In this document: piece by piece, positions 35,753 to 45,625 of the stretch
Numbering within the stretch: the first letter of the stretch is position 1
Layout of the letters: each line of letters opens with the position of its first letter
NCBI GenBank assembly: GCA_017309115.1
Contig: JAFLEF010000002.1
Coordinates: forward strand, 1-64,000
From: Verrucomicrobiota bacterium
GTDB lineage: Bacteria; Verrucomicrobiota; Verrucomicrobiia; Limisphaerales; UBA9464
Direction: 5' to 3'
DNA: 64,000 nt
The notes under the pieces: generated by a model
Told to the model about the DNA's origin: nothing
The model's input: the letters and a program-made list of their open reading frames with translations, nothing else
The model's database searches: none
Program-made: the position numbers and the translations under genes

Positions 35753-38700
35753 GTGAATCTGACGAAAAGCCTCGACCGACTTGGCAATTTTAGTCTGCTG
35801 CGAATGGGAGTTCTTCTGGCCGGGCTCCTCGCAGGAGGGTGCCTCCTTCGGGCTCAGCAGTTTGGTCCGATCGTCACCATCCCCATCGCGAAAGTCACCG
35901 AGCCGTACCTCTCGATAGATGAGGCGGGGACACGAAAGTCCTGTGGAGTGCGTCTTTACGGGGAATGGCCGGCCTACCTCAACTACACCAATCGAACCTC
36001 CTATCGGATTTACACTCCGGGCCTAGCGCGTCTGCCGACCCCCCAAAACTCGGTCGCGGTGGGTGGACGCTTTCGCTTCTATTGCTTTTTCAATGGAGTC
36101 GACACTCCCGATCTGAACGCCGAATGTCCGACGCAGATTGGGGGCGGACTCCCGGATTGGTATGTCGAGGTGCAGCGGCAGGGACCCTTCGCTGCTTTCC
36201 AAAGGATCACGGAAGACCCCTCGCAGCCCGGGCGTTGGACTTTTGTATCCCGCTCAACCGATCCGGAGGGCGATCCGGTTACTGAGCATTGGGAATTTGG
36301 CGATGGCAGCACCGCCAGTGGCAACAGTGTGGTTCATCAGTACACTCAACCGGGGACCTATTCGCTGTATCTCACCGCGACCGATTCGGACACGCTCACC
36401 AATCGAGCCCGAATCACCGTCCTCGTACCTGCCCCCAAGCTGGAGTCCTCGCTTCGGATGCCGGACAGCCCCAACAGCACCAAAGTGGTCCTCGACCAGG
36501 ATTTCAAGGTGCGACTGCGGGTGGGCGCCACGGCCAGCGGTGTTGGCGGCCTGAGCGAGGTTCGGTTCACCACCAATGCGATTCTCGAGTTCCCGAACTG
36601 GATCACAGTGGTCGAACAACCATCTACGTTCGAGTTGGGGACGCTCCAACCGGGCGAGTCGAGGTTCTTCGACTTCACTCTTCGAGCCACCAATATTGGG
36701 AAATTCTCCCTTATCTCCGCGCCGTTGGTGGCCAAGGACGCTGCGGGTCGGACTGTGAACGGTCCGCGGGCCACCTTGAACGGATCGGTTCCGGGACTCA
36801 CGGTGGAGGTGGTGTTCCCGGAGGAACCGGTTCGGCTCACGCGAAAGGAGCAGGACGAAGAAGAGAACAGTCTTTCGGAGAAGCCCGGATATCGACCGCT
36901 CGGGTTTCCCGTGACCTTACGCGTGTCGGTACCGAGGTATGGTCGACCGGTACGCGAGGTGCGTTTGAACAACGCCGAAGCCAACGATGGCGGGATCGAT
37001 ATTGATCGCGTTACGCGGACGGAAAATCCGGAGGTTCCCTGGGTACAGGCCGTACCCCAGCCTGTGCCGTTTCCGCTCACCGTCACCAACAAGGCTTCTC
37101 CGGCGATGGTCCCCGGGGTGCTCGAACCAGGGGGCAAACCCGTTGAATTTCGGCTGATGGTCGAGACGGATACACCGGGCGACTTTTCCTTCACGGGGAT
37201 AATTTCCGCGCTTCGGGAAGACGGTCTCGGTGAAGTCACCGAGGTGGGTTCGGACGTACTGACCATCGGCGGCGACATCCTGCTCGCGGTGCAGGTGGAA
37301 CTGGTTCACCCGCTGGTGTTGCCCCGGATCACCGAAGGCGAAGAGGTTGAGGTGTTCGGCAAACTGAAGAACATGACCTGGGATGACACCATCCGAATGC
37401 ACCCGGTGCGGGTCATCAGCCAAGGACAGGGATTTGTTCTCGGGCCGGCACCCTACGAAGGGGATCTGCCGCCTCTGGGTATACCCGGCATCTTCGATCC
37501 GGTCCTGAAACCACGCGAAGAGCGCAGCTTCAGGGCGCGGGTGAAAACGGAAAGGATTCCTGGATTAGATTCGCGGTTGCTGGGCCGGACGAATGTCCTC
37601 GTGGACTTCGCGGTAGGCGGTGTCCTGATCCCTCCCAAAGGCGAAGAGCGGGATCTCAAGCCGGAAGATATCCTGGTGGAGTGGGGTAAAGGCCGACACC
37701 GACCAAGTTCAAGTGCTAACCTGCTTCGGGCGCGGGTTGATCCGGATCCCCAAGACACGCCCCTGCTCACGGCGGAACAGTTCTTCTCGCTTTCGGCCGG
37801 TAAGGCCATGGAGAACATCGCACTGGGGGGAAGGGACTTTGCGATGGTCACTATCCCCCAGACCCTGGGGTCCATTCTTCCCGCTACTTGGGCGGTGCTG
37901 GATACCACTGGGGCAGCAGCCGTGGAGACTCTGGTCGCCGTCAATAACGCCGGAAGATATCTCTGGGCCTGGGCGGACTGGCAGCGAGACATCTATGAAG
38001 GACTAGATCCTGAAACTCATCGTCAGCAGTATCAACTGATCGCCAACGAGCTGTATTCCTATTACTCCGACAAGTTCGAATCGGCCCAGCAAGTACAAGA
38101 GATCGTGAACCGCGGGATCGAGGGGTATTTCAGCAAGGTGATCGACTACCAAAACCGTGCCTACGAAGCTTCGGGTCATGGTTTCTCGGAGGAGTTGGCC
38201 GCAGTGGTGGGGGAACCGTTCCGGGCGGGAACGTCGCTCGTTCTTGAAGAAATCGTGGTTGGAGCAGCCGTTCAGAGTTTCGTGGTCAAGGTGAGCCGCT
38301 CCAGAGCCCTTATCGAGGAGGCGGTGGCAGCCAAGTTGGCCCGGGCTCGGAAGGCGGAACAGGAACTCGCGGAAGCGACGGCGGAGGTCGCTCGCCGGGG
38401 AGAATTGGGTGATCCGCGTTTGGTGGAGGCGACACCGGGCCTGAAGGCGATCCCCGGCGGAACCAAGGTGACGACCGCTCAGGCCATCGCCGGTTGGGCG
38501 GTAGACCAGATTTCCGACCGAAACTTGCGCCGGATGACCGACGTGAAGAATGGCGGCATGGCGATCATCGTGGCCTTGCGTTCGCGGGCGGACGAAACCA
38601 TCGAGTGGATGAAAACGCCCCTCGGCGTCGTACCGAAACCCGTCACTTTCAAACCCAAGAACGTGGATGCTGATGACGTGGCCTTTCTGGGCTATCGCGA

Positions 38701-41700
38701 CGGTGTGGGTTACGGAGGTGCCAATGGAGTGGGCGCGGGAGACCGTGGAGCGACGGCATTGGCCGAGCCCTTGTCGCGGGAGGAGGTGCTGGCGCGCCTC
38801 GACCGGGCCAATGCCGACGCCGCGACCCGCAATCGGGTATTGGAGCGACACGACAAGCGTTGGAAGGAATGGCATGGCGCGGATTGGCCTGGCTCAAATC
38901 CATCCCAGTCCAAGGTGCAGGAACTCAAGAACCGGACCCCCGTCGTTGAAGTGGTGAATGGACGGGGGATCCGCAAAGGATCATTGGATGTGCCCAAGCG
39001 GGGAACCACACCGGATTCTAGCATCAACTCCGACGTCATGGGGCCCGTGGTCATGGATCAACGCCGCTTCGAGATGCGTCAGGTTATTGATCCGCCCGGC
39101 TCCCCCGATTTTCCCGAGGGGCGCGAATACTGGGAGTGCTGGCTGGAAGACGACACCCGGGTGGTGGATCCCAAGACTGGGGTGGTGTTGCGCGAGGGCG
39201 CGATGCGACGCATTGCTGGTGATATTGACCTGGTAGCAGTGACCCACGCTTCGGGACATGCCTTGCAACCCTTCACGGAGTTCACGGAAACGGTGGCCCG
39301 AAACCTCCAACACGGGATCAACGCTCAGCACCCGTGGAGCAGTTCACTTCGAGATCCCAAAATGAGGGCGGAGTTCCTGGATCCACACCGCTGGCACGAA
39401 GACCCCGCCAAACGCGGCGAACCACTGCTCCTCTATGTCAATGGCGAGGCCCGCGTCGGCTGGTTCCATCCCACGCGTGAAATCTCGGCGGATAACCCGC
39501 TGGATGGTTTCATGTGGCTCGATGGCGGTACGGGAGATGTGGACGATGTCGTGGACTTCCAGCGCGACCTGCGCGGGACAATCGACAGTCCGGCCGACGT
39601 ATTGCCGCCTTCGTTTGCCCCCATGAGTTCCAAGGTCCGGGCGGCGATGATCAATTCTGACAACGCCAAGGGAACGAAACTGCTGGCCCGCTGCGCGGTT
39701 CGCACCGGCCGCACCGGCGGGGCAGTCTATCGACTGGGACAGGCTGAGACCCTCGAAAAGCGGATCGAAGACGGAAGCTGGCAGCCTACCGACCCGGCGC
39801 TCGAATGTAACGACGGGGAACTCGTTATCGTGCCTGAAACAGCGTTGAGCGAGGACGTACCGGCCGGCGCATTTGCCTTACCCATCCTCGAAGATCTTCT
39901 GGGGTTCAACTGGCGCGAGATGTTCCAAATTGGGGATCAAGTGGTGATCAATCCCGGTTCGGCTACCGAGGAGGTTCGCACCGTGGCGGGCCACGGTTCC
40001 ATCATTGTGGACCGGCCCTTGACCTATTCTCACCCGATGGGCACGCAAATCTTGCTTCACCGGACTCGGGAGCAGTCCAGTCCCTCAACACGTGTACCTC
40101 CTCCTTTCCGGAGCGAACCGCTGGTGTGGCTGCGGGCCGATGCGGGGCTGGTCCTGACCAACGGAACCAGCGTCATTTCCTGGACGGACCAATCACGGAA
40201 TCAATTCGTTTTCACGGCTCCATCGGACGCGACCCGACCGGAGTGGGTGACTAACTCCGGGCCCGGCGTTCCCGCCGTCCGATTTGCGGCGGCATCCACG
40301 CCGCACCTTCGGGGTAATCTGGGAGGGACCCTGACCAATGCCACGATTTTCTCCCTGGTGCGGTGGGTCGATACCAGTGCGGGCGATCGGTATGTCTACT
40401 CCTTTGGAACACCGAGTTTTTCCGGGTGGATGATGACGCTGCTCCGTAGAAATAGCACCCAGGGTTGCCACTGGGACGGCGCGGCGCTCCGCACGGCGGC
40501 CGATGCCATCGCCGGCACTGGCTTCCGGGTTTTTTCTCAGGTTTATGGAGAGGATCGAGCGGATCGCCATCGACTTTCCGTCGACCTGCAAACGGTTCTG
40601 GATACCCGCACCACCACCGGCCGCGCCTACTCGGCCGTGGCCACAAATGTGGTTCTCGGGAGCTATGTGAACGGGAAATCAGGCCTCGGCGGCGACCTTG
40701 TGGAATGGCTGGTGTACGACCGAGTCCTATCGGCTGAAGAGCGATTTGAAGTGGAAGAGTATCTCCGGCAACGCGCGGGCCTCCGTCCGTTCGTGGAACC
40801 CGGCGGCGTTGATCTGAGCTCGTCCCAAATTCTAGACTTTGATGTCACGACCGCACCCGAGGCCGGATGGTCGCTGGAGTCGGCCAATCGCCAGTTGATT
40901 CAAGCCGGGGCCGGGGATCCTTCTTTAGTCCTTTCCGACGCCACCAGCGTGGGACAGGTCATTCGCACGAAGATCAGCGCCAGCGCCGGTTCCGGTTCGA
41001 TCGGACTCGTGTTTGGCTATCAGCATTCGGGCGCGTTTCACCTGCTCGACTGGCGGCAAGTGGTCAGCGGTCAAGAGACGTGGGGCGTGGCTCCGGTTGG
41101 GATGCGCTTACGGTCCTTCCATCTACCTATCGGCCAAAGTCCTACTGGGGCTGACTTCTGGACGGGCGCGGAGGCGCAGCGAGTCACGATCTGGCGTACC
41201 AACGCGGTGCCTTGGGTGGCGGGACGCGAATACGACCTGATAGTCCGAATGGGCGCGGACGAGACGGTGGTCGAGGTTAGCTATGGGGCCACGGTTCTGG
41301 AACGGTGGTCTGTGCCGGAATTAAAGGGCGTGACGGGTCAGTTCGGGCCTTTCTCCCACTTTCTGCCCAACGCGCGCTTCGGACCGACGGTTTTGCCGGG
41401 AGCAGCGCCGGTGATTGTCGATCTTCAGCGCGATCAGGACGAGATTACCCGGGTGCGCTGGATGAACGGCCTACCGCCGTTCGTGATCGAGTCCACGACC
41501 GACTTGTCCACGGATGCCTGGCACCCGGTGGCTCCAGCCACACCCAATAATTCACTGGTTATCCCAACGCCGAACTCGACCCAGTTGTTCCGCGTACGCA
41601 GCGCCGGTCTGGCTCCGGACCGGGCCGACGAGGAAGTCAATGGGCGGTCGCAAACGTTCGGGAACGAGGGTCGGCTCTGGCTCGTCACGAGAACGGCGCT

Positions 41701-42139
41701 ATTGCGAATCGAGGCAGAGAACTTTGATAGCGGCGGTCCGGAGGTCGCCTATCACGACACTACTGGGTCCAATCGGGGCGGTGCTTACCGCCAGGAAGCC
41801 GTCGATATTGGCCCAATCAACGATCTCGGCGGTGGTTACGCCATTGGGTACACCGAGAGCGGCGAATGGCTCCACTATACGATCCGAGTTGAGACCCCCG
41901 GCGTGTACCGGCTCAGGGTGCGAACCGCACGCGGTCAGTCGGGTGTGGGTTCAGTTCGTTTTCTCTTCGATGGCGTGGACAAGACAGGAAGCATGGAGGT
42001 GCCAGCCACCGGAAATTGGTCCACCTACACCACGCTCGAGTCGGAGCCATTTCAACTCGGCGCTGGCACCCAGATACTTCGAATGGATCTGAGCAGCGGT
42101 GGCACCGACCTGAATTGGTTCGAGATCTCCCCGGAATAG
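35753..42139 (+). CDS. Giant secreted multidomain protein, possible cyclase-toxin-like core
   Basis: 2128 aa from a GTG start with a signal peptide ending near LLAGGCLLRAQQ, in which LLAGGC is a possible lipobox. Domains: a PKD domain at about 160-225 (DPEGDPVTEHWEFGDG... YTQPGTYSLYLTATDSD); beta-sandwich repeats to about 650; a helical region about 690-890; a region about 1060-1250 that resembles anthrax edema factor-type cyclases (Lys1075 and Lys1082 in KGSLDVPK, D1157-I-D1159-L, H1187-G1188); a LamG-like domain (WLRADAGLVLTNG, about 1450-1650); a thrombospondin-C-like beta-sandwich (about 1690-1880); a verrucomicrobial W/LFRVR segment; and a C-terminal CBM6-like domain (EAENFDSGG... about 1980-2128). 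No known system is confirmed; a polysaccharide- or cell-targeted effector is possible. Confidence 0.7.
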   Translation: MNLTKSLDRLGNFSLLRMGVLLAGLLAGGCLLRAQQFGPIVTIPIAKVTEPYLSIDEAGTRKSCGVRLYGEWPAYLNYTNRTSYRIYTPGLARLPTPQNSVAVGGRFRFYCFFNGVDTPDLNAECPTQIGGGLPDWYVEVQRQGPFAAFQRITEDPSQPGRWTFVSRSTDPEGDPVTEHWEFGDGSTASGNSVVHQYTQPGTYSLYLTATDSDTLTNRARITVLVPAPKLESSLRMPDSPNSTKVVLDQDFKVRLRVGATASGVGGLSEVRFTTNAILEFPNWITVVEQPSTFELGTLQPGESRFFDFTLRATNIGKFSLISAPLVAKDAAGRTVNGPRATLNGSVPGLTVEVVFPEEPVRLTRKEQDEEENSLSEKPGYRPLGFPVTLRVSVPRYGRPVREVRLNNAEANDGGIDIDRVTRTENPEVPWVQAVPQPVPFPLTVTNKASPAMVPGVLEPGGKPVEFRLMVETDTPGDFSFTGIISALREDGLGEVTEVGSDVLTIGGDILLAVQVELVHPLVLPRITEGEEVEVFGKLKNMTWDDTIRMHPVRVISQGQGFVLGPAPYEGDLPPLGIPGIFDPVLKPREERSFRARVKTERIPGLDSRLLGRTNVLVDFAVGGVLIPPKGEERDLKPEDILVEWGKGRHRPSSSANLLRARVDPDPQDTPLLTAEQFFSLSAGKAMENIALGGRDFAMVTIPQTLGSILPATWAVLDTTGAAAVETLVAVNNAGRYLWAWADWQRDIYEGLDPETHRQQYQLIANELYSYYSDKFESAQQVQEIVNRGIEGYFSKVIDYQNRAYEASGHGFSEELAAVVGEPFRAGTSLVLEEIVVGAAVQSFVVKVSRSRALIEEAVAAKLARARKAEQELAEATAEVARRGELGDPRLVEATPGLKAIPGGTKVTTAQAIAGWAVDQISDRNLRRMTDVKNGGMAIIVALRSRADETIEWMKTPLGVVPKPVTFKPKNVDADDVAFLGYRDGVGYGGANGVGAGDRGATALAEPLSREEVLARLDRANADAATRNRVLERHDKRWKEWHGADWPGSNPSQSKVQELKNRTPVVEVVNGRGIRKGSLDVPKRGTTPDSSINSDVMGPVVMDQRRFEMRQVIDPPGSPDFPEGREYWECWLEDDTRVVDPKTGVVLREGAMRRIAGDIDLVAVTHASGHALQPFTEFTETVARNLQHGINAQHPWSSSLRDPKMRAEFLDPHRWHEDPAKRGEPLLLYVNGEARVGWFHPTREISADNPLDGFMWLDGGTGDVDDVVDFQRDLRGTIDSPADVLPPSFAPMSSKVRAAMINSDNAKGTKLLARCAVRTGRTGGAVYRLGQAETLEKRIEDGSWQPTDPALECNDGELVIVPETALSEDVPAGAFALPILEDLLGFNWREMFQIGDQVVINPGSATEEVRTVAGHGSIIVDRPLTYSHPMGTQILLHRTREQSSPSTRVPPPFRSEPLVWLRADAGLVLTNGTSVISWTDQSRNQFVFTAPSDATRPEWVTNSGPGVPAVRFAAASTPHLRGNLGGTLTNATIFSLVRWVDTSAGDRYVYSFGTPSFSGWMMTLLRRNSTQGCHWDGAALRTAADAIAGTGFRVFSQVYGEDRADRHRLSVDLQTVLDTRTTTGRAYSAVATNVVLGSYVNGKSGLGGDLVEWLVYDRVLSAEERFEVEEYLRQRAGLRPFVEPGGVDLSSSQILDFDVTTAPEAGWSLESANRQLIQAGAGDPSLVLSDATSVGQVIRTKISASAGSGSIGLVFGYQHSGAFHLLDWRQVVSGQETWGVAPVGMRLRSFHLPIGQSPTGADFWTGAEAQRVTIWRTNAVPWVAGREYDLIVRMGADETVVEVSYGATVLERWSVPELKGVTGQFGPFSHFLPNARFGPTVLPGAAPVIVDLQRDQDEITRVRWMNGLPPFVIESTTDLSTDAWHPVAPATPNNSLVIPTPNSTQLFRVRSAGLAPDRADEEVNGRSQTFGNEGRLWLVTRTALLRIEAENFDSGGPEVAYHDTTGSNRGGAYRQEAVDIGPINDLGGGYAIGYTESGEWLHYTIRVETPGVYRLRVRTARGQSGVGSVRFLFDGVDKTGSMEVPATGNWSTYTTLESEPFQLGAGTQILRMDLSSGGTDLNWFEISPE

Positions 42140-42152
42140 AAACCCGGCGATT

Positions 42153-42337
42153 CAGGGCCCGTCTGAAAAATGGGATGGGCCCTGCGACGAGGGTTTTTGG
42201 GGGAGGCCGAGGCGGCGAGATCGGCGCATCCCCGCAGCGGGCTGTGACGGTCGAGCCAACGAAGGCCTCGCTCAAAAGAACCATCGCCCGGAGAGTTTGC
42301 CCAAACAGGACCCATCCGATTTTTCAGACGGGCTCTA
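42153..42337. mobile_element. MITE-like element, 185 bp, with 32-bp terminal inverted repeats
   Basis: Left arm 42153-42184 and right arm 42306-42337 are inverted copies with 28 of 32 matching bases, both with AGCCCGTCTGAAAAAT-type text (left GGCCCGTCTGAAAAAT). No coding capacity inside. Arms of this GCCCGTCTGAAAAAT type resemble ends of IS5/IS1182-like elements, but no transposase is present; that origin is inferred. The left arm alone can also fold (AGGGCCC with GGGCCCT), and may end transcription of the upstream giant gene 13 bases away. Confidence 0.75.
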
Positions 42338-42522
42338 AGGTGCCAGTGGGCTGGGGAGCTGTGGATCCGCGAAGCACGTCCACACCGGGCCAGCGGGTGT
42401 CTATTGAGTTTGCCGGCACCTCGTTCCCCCGCCCATTGCCGAGGAGTCGTTGCAGGGAAGGAGGGATGGCTGTCCGGGCGGGGGGCCTCTCCCACCCTGC
42501 GGGCAAACCCAAGAGGCACGCG

Positions 42523-42570
42523 CCGACACAACCTGTCGCCCGCAGTGGATTCGCAGGGAGAGGTTGTCGG
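42523..42570. repeat. REP-like hairpin
   Basis: CCGACACAACCT (42523-42534) pairs with AGGTTGTCGG (42561-42570) with a two-base bulge; the loop is CGCCCGCAGTGGATTCGCAGGGAG-type text. Looks like a REP-type palindrome between genes. Confidence 0.5.
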
Positions 42571-42739
42571 GTCGCTCTGACGCCAAGGGTTCATGATCTG
42601 AGCTAGCTTACGGCTGTAATTTCTATCGGAGAGCGTTGGGGGTTTGCAATCATAAACGTCACCTCCAAGTGTTTCAGTTGAGAAAATCTGTCCCCGATCG
42701 CGGACCGTGGGGATAGTCCGGTAACTTCAGGTGAAAAGC

Positions 42740-45625
42740 ATGGATGATCGGGAACTGTTGCAACGTTGGGTGGCCGAGCGTTCGGAAGCGGCCTTCGCCG
42801 ATTTGGTCCGACGGCATATTGGACTCGTCTACGGCTCGGCGATGCGGCAGGTGCGCGATCCGGAGTTGGCCCGGGACATCACTCAAGCGGTCTTTGTTCT
42901 GCTGGCCCAGAAGGCGGCGTCCCTGAATGCCGAGGTCGTCCTCTCGGGCTGGCTGCTCCGGACGGCTTCCTATGTGGCGTCCCGAATCCAACGCTCCGAA
43001 TCCCGTCGCCGTCTGCGCGAACAGGCTAGTCTTGTCATGAATGACCCCACTCACCGGGCTCCGGACGATGCCCACCTTTGGGAGGACGTCGCGCCCCATC
43101 TCGACGCTGCGTTGGTCGCATTATCCACTGCTGACCGTGATGCCGTGGTTCTGCGGTATTTCGAACAATTGCCCGTGCGAGAAGTGGGAGTCCGGCTGGG
43201 ACTTTCCGAAGAAGCGACCAAGAAGCGGCTGCAGCGCGCTCTGGAGAAACTGCGCCAAGCATTTCACGCCAAGGGAGTCCTCGTCACCTTGATCGGTTTG
43301 TCTTCACTGCTGAGCCATGTTCCAGCGCAATCAGTGCCGACGGTGTGGGTGGATCAAGTGGTCCAGAACGCGATCAGTACGACAACGGCGCCATTGGGAG
43401 TGTCCTTGGTGGAACGTTGGTCAGAATGGTGGCGAAATTCCCCGGGCTGGCTGCCGTGGGCGGGCGTAACCGTCGCTCTCCTGCTTTCCGTCGGATGGTG
43501 GTGGCGACCGCATTCCGCGAGTTCGGGATCGTCAGCTCCGTCGTCCCTGACTTCAGCCGACACCGCGAGCTTGGATCCGAGCGACCAGCAGACGGGCCGG
43601 CAGTATCGACTGACCGCGCTGTCAGCCGCCACCGGAGAGCCACTGCTGGCGTCGATCCATTGGGAGATCGAACGGGATGGGGAGATTTTGGCGACCGGGG
43701 AAGGGGAGACGTCCTCTGCCGGCGTTTGGTCATGGACCAAGCCCGAGCGCGAATTCGATTCCCTCACCGTGTGGGTTGCGGCCCGCAAACATGGGCCGCG
43801 CCGGAGCATCTGGCATGGGCATGAACTGGCCGCCGCGCTTCCGAACGAAACATTCCTCCTCGAACCCGGCACGGAACTGCGCGGACAGGTGGTCGATTCG
43901 GAGGGGAAGCCAGTGGCCGGGGCTCGAATCCAACTTGATGTTCCCCGAGCCGACCCCCGCCAGACGCGGCAACGGCCGGCGTTTCATCCCCGGGTTCATG
44001 CCTTGGTCAGCGATGAAGACGGGCGGTTTCAGACCGACTGGGTTCCTCGATTGGAGAACCAGCGTCTCAACCTTTACGCCGATCATCCGGAGTTTGTGCC
44101 CCACACGACTTCCATTGGAGGCACCGGCGGGCGGCCCGCGGATCCACGATTGGTGTTGTCCCGCGGCGGATGGGTGAGCGGCCAAGTGGTTTCGGGAGCG
44201 GAGGCACATCCCGCGCCCCACGTGTCATTGACCTTTAATTCCAAGGCGACACCCGGTGAACGTCAGGTCGTCGCGGATGAATTGGGACACTTCAAGGTGG
44301 GCCCGTTCCCACCAGGCCCTGTGCGCCTCAGGGTCGAGATGGACGGTTTTATCCCAATCTCGAGTCAATTCGAGATGCCGGAGGGACCGAAGGAGCTTCA
44401 GGTTTATCTCCCGTCCAATTTGGAAACGCAGAATCCGGAGACCTCCAGCAAACGGGTCCGGCTGCGAATCCGGGGATCGGTCACTGATGCACTGACCGGA
44501 CAACCCATTCCCCGGTTCCGAGTGAGTTCAGCCGAGCAATTCCTAGGAGAGGGCGCCGACGGAACCTTCGATTGGACGGTCTCCTTGGTTCGACAAGACC
44601 AGTACAGCTTGGAAATTGAAGCGGACGGGTATCTGGCCGCGGCAACGCCGGAGCGGGTATTTTCGGCCGACAGCGAGGAGATCTCGGTCCAGTTAACCGC
44701 AGGACGGGAGATCCGCGGCACGGTGGTCGATCACGCGAAGCGCCCGATGGAAGGAGTCCTCGTGGCGCTCCTGGGAGGCAATGTTCCAGCGAGTCTTTCG
44801 ACCGATGGGGGACTGACGGGAACCGTTGACCGGACCCTGACAGACTTTGCCGGACGCTTCTCGTTCCCTCCCAATGCGGACGGTAATCGGGTGTTTGCTT
44901 TGGCCGCTTCGGGAACGGCAGCCGCCTTGATAGGGGAGTCCCCAGAACTGACCCTGGAGATCCAGCCTTGGGGAATGGTCGAAGGGCAGTGGAACTCCAC
45001 TGCCACCAATGTTTCCTTCCTCCTTGAGTCTGGTTGGGACGAGTCGATGCGGGGCGGCATGCCCCGCGTGAATCAGTTCTATGCTGCCTTACTCGACAAG
45101 GGTCGGTTTCATTTCGACCGCGTACCCGTCGGTGTTTTCACCGTAATCTCTCAACAGATGGGCGAAAGTTCTGTGGCCAGAACGGCATCAGCAACCGTCC
45201 GAGTGAACCCTGGAAGCGTCAGCCAGGTTGAACTCACTCCCCACAATCGGGAAGTTTTGGTCCAAGTAACCGCCGACTCCTCGGATCTGGGTTCAACTTG
45301 GGATCATGGAAACGGGCAATTGATGCCGGTCGCCCAGTATCGACATCTTCATCAGGCGGCCAGTGATCCGCCTTTGGGAATCCCTCGACTCGGCGAGTTC
45401 ACTCTCCTCGACAACATGTTTGGTTCCGACGGCAAATTGCGCTTCGACTTGGTCCCGGCCGGCCAGTATGTGCTCACGCTCCGATTGTACGGAAAGGTTG
45501 ATCCGGAGAAGCCCGGCCAGATTCCCGTCGTCGCCGAGGACGAGATTCAAATCACTGTTCCGGTCGCTGAGCCCAACGATGACACCGCCTTCGTGCTGCC
45601 GATCAAGATGCCCCTGGAGCGTTGA
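42740..45625 (+). CDS. ECF-type sigma factor fused to membrane helix and carboxypeptidase-regulatory-like domains
   Basis: About 961 aa. The first about 170 residues are a sigma-70-family ECF factor: region 2 (VRRHIGLVYGSAMRQVRDPELARDITQAVFVLLAQKA) and region 4 with a helix-turn-helix (REVGVRLGLSEEATKKRL). A transmembrane helix (LPWAGVTVALLLSVGWWW) near residue 240 anchors it; the rest has several carboxypeptidase-regulatory-like (CarboxypepD_reg) beta-domains (LRGQVVDSEGKPVAGARIQL, GQVVSGAEAHPAPHVSL, GTVVDHAKRPMEGVLVAL). Start at ATG 42740 has GGTGAA upstream; GTG at 42731 is the alternative. This architecture is known in Verrucomicrobia; it may sense the cell surface directly and release the sigma domain. 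Confidence 0.88.
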   Translation: MDDRELLQRWVAERSEAAFADLVRRHIGLVYGSAMRQVRDPELARDITQAVFVLLAQKAASLNAEVVLSGWLLRTASYVASRIQRSESRRRLREQASLVMNDPTHRAPDDAHLWEDVAPHLDAALVALSTADRDAVVLRYFEQLPVREVGVRLGLSEEATKKRLQRALEKLRQAFHAKGVLVTLIGLSSLLSHVPAQSVPTVWVDQVVQNAISTTTAPLGVSLVERWSEWWRNSPGWLPWAGVTVALLLSVGWWWRPHSASSGSSAPSSLTSADTASLDPSDQQTGRQYRLTALSAATGEPLLASIHWEIERDGEILATGEGETSSAGVWSWTKPEREFDSLTVWVAARKHGPRRSIWHGHELAAALPNETFLLEPGTELRGQVVDSEGKPVAGARIQLDVPRADPRQTRQRPAFHPRVHALVSDEDGRFQTDWVPRLENQRLNLYADHPEFVPHTTSIGGTGGRPADPRLVLSRGGWVSGQVVSGAEAHPAPHVSLTFNSKATPGERQVVADELGHFKVGPFPPGPVRLRVEMDGFIPISSQFEMPEGPKELQVYLPSNLETQNPETSSKRVRLRIRGSVTDALTGQPIPRFRVSSAEQFLGEGADGTFDWTVSLVRQDQYSLEIEADGYLAAATPERVFSADSEEISVQLTAGREIRGTVVDHAKRPMEGVLVALLGGNVPASLSTDGGLTGTVDRTLTDFAGRFSFPPNADGNRVFALAASGTAAALIGESPELTLEIQPWGMVEGQWNSTATNVSFLLESGWDESMRGGMPRVNQFYAALLDKGRFHFDRVPVGVFTVISQQMGESSVARTASATVRVNPGSVSQVELTPHNREVLVQVTADSSDLGSTWDHGNGQLMPVAQYRHLHQAASDPPLGIPRLGEFTLLDNMFGSDGKLRFDLVPAGQYVLTLRLYGKVDPEKPGQIPVVAEDEIQITVPVAEPNDDTAFVLPIKMPLER

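Larger units (their letters stand above)
42140..42739 (+). other. Intergenic region with a MITE-like element and a hairpin repeat
   Basis: 600 bases. 42153-42337 is the MITE-like element and 42523-42570 a hairpin repeat. The rest is G+C-rich and contains no recognised gene; frames through it overlap the inverted repeats on both strands. 42605-42735 must hold the promoter of the sigma-factor fusion; TTACGGCTGTAA at about 42608 is a short interrupted palindrome. Confidence 0.55.

Noticed and set aside
42016-42606. Overlapping frames on both strands across the MITE and REP
   Set aside because: They read through inverted repeats and have no signal, motif or ribosome site.
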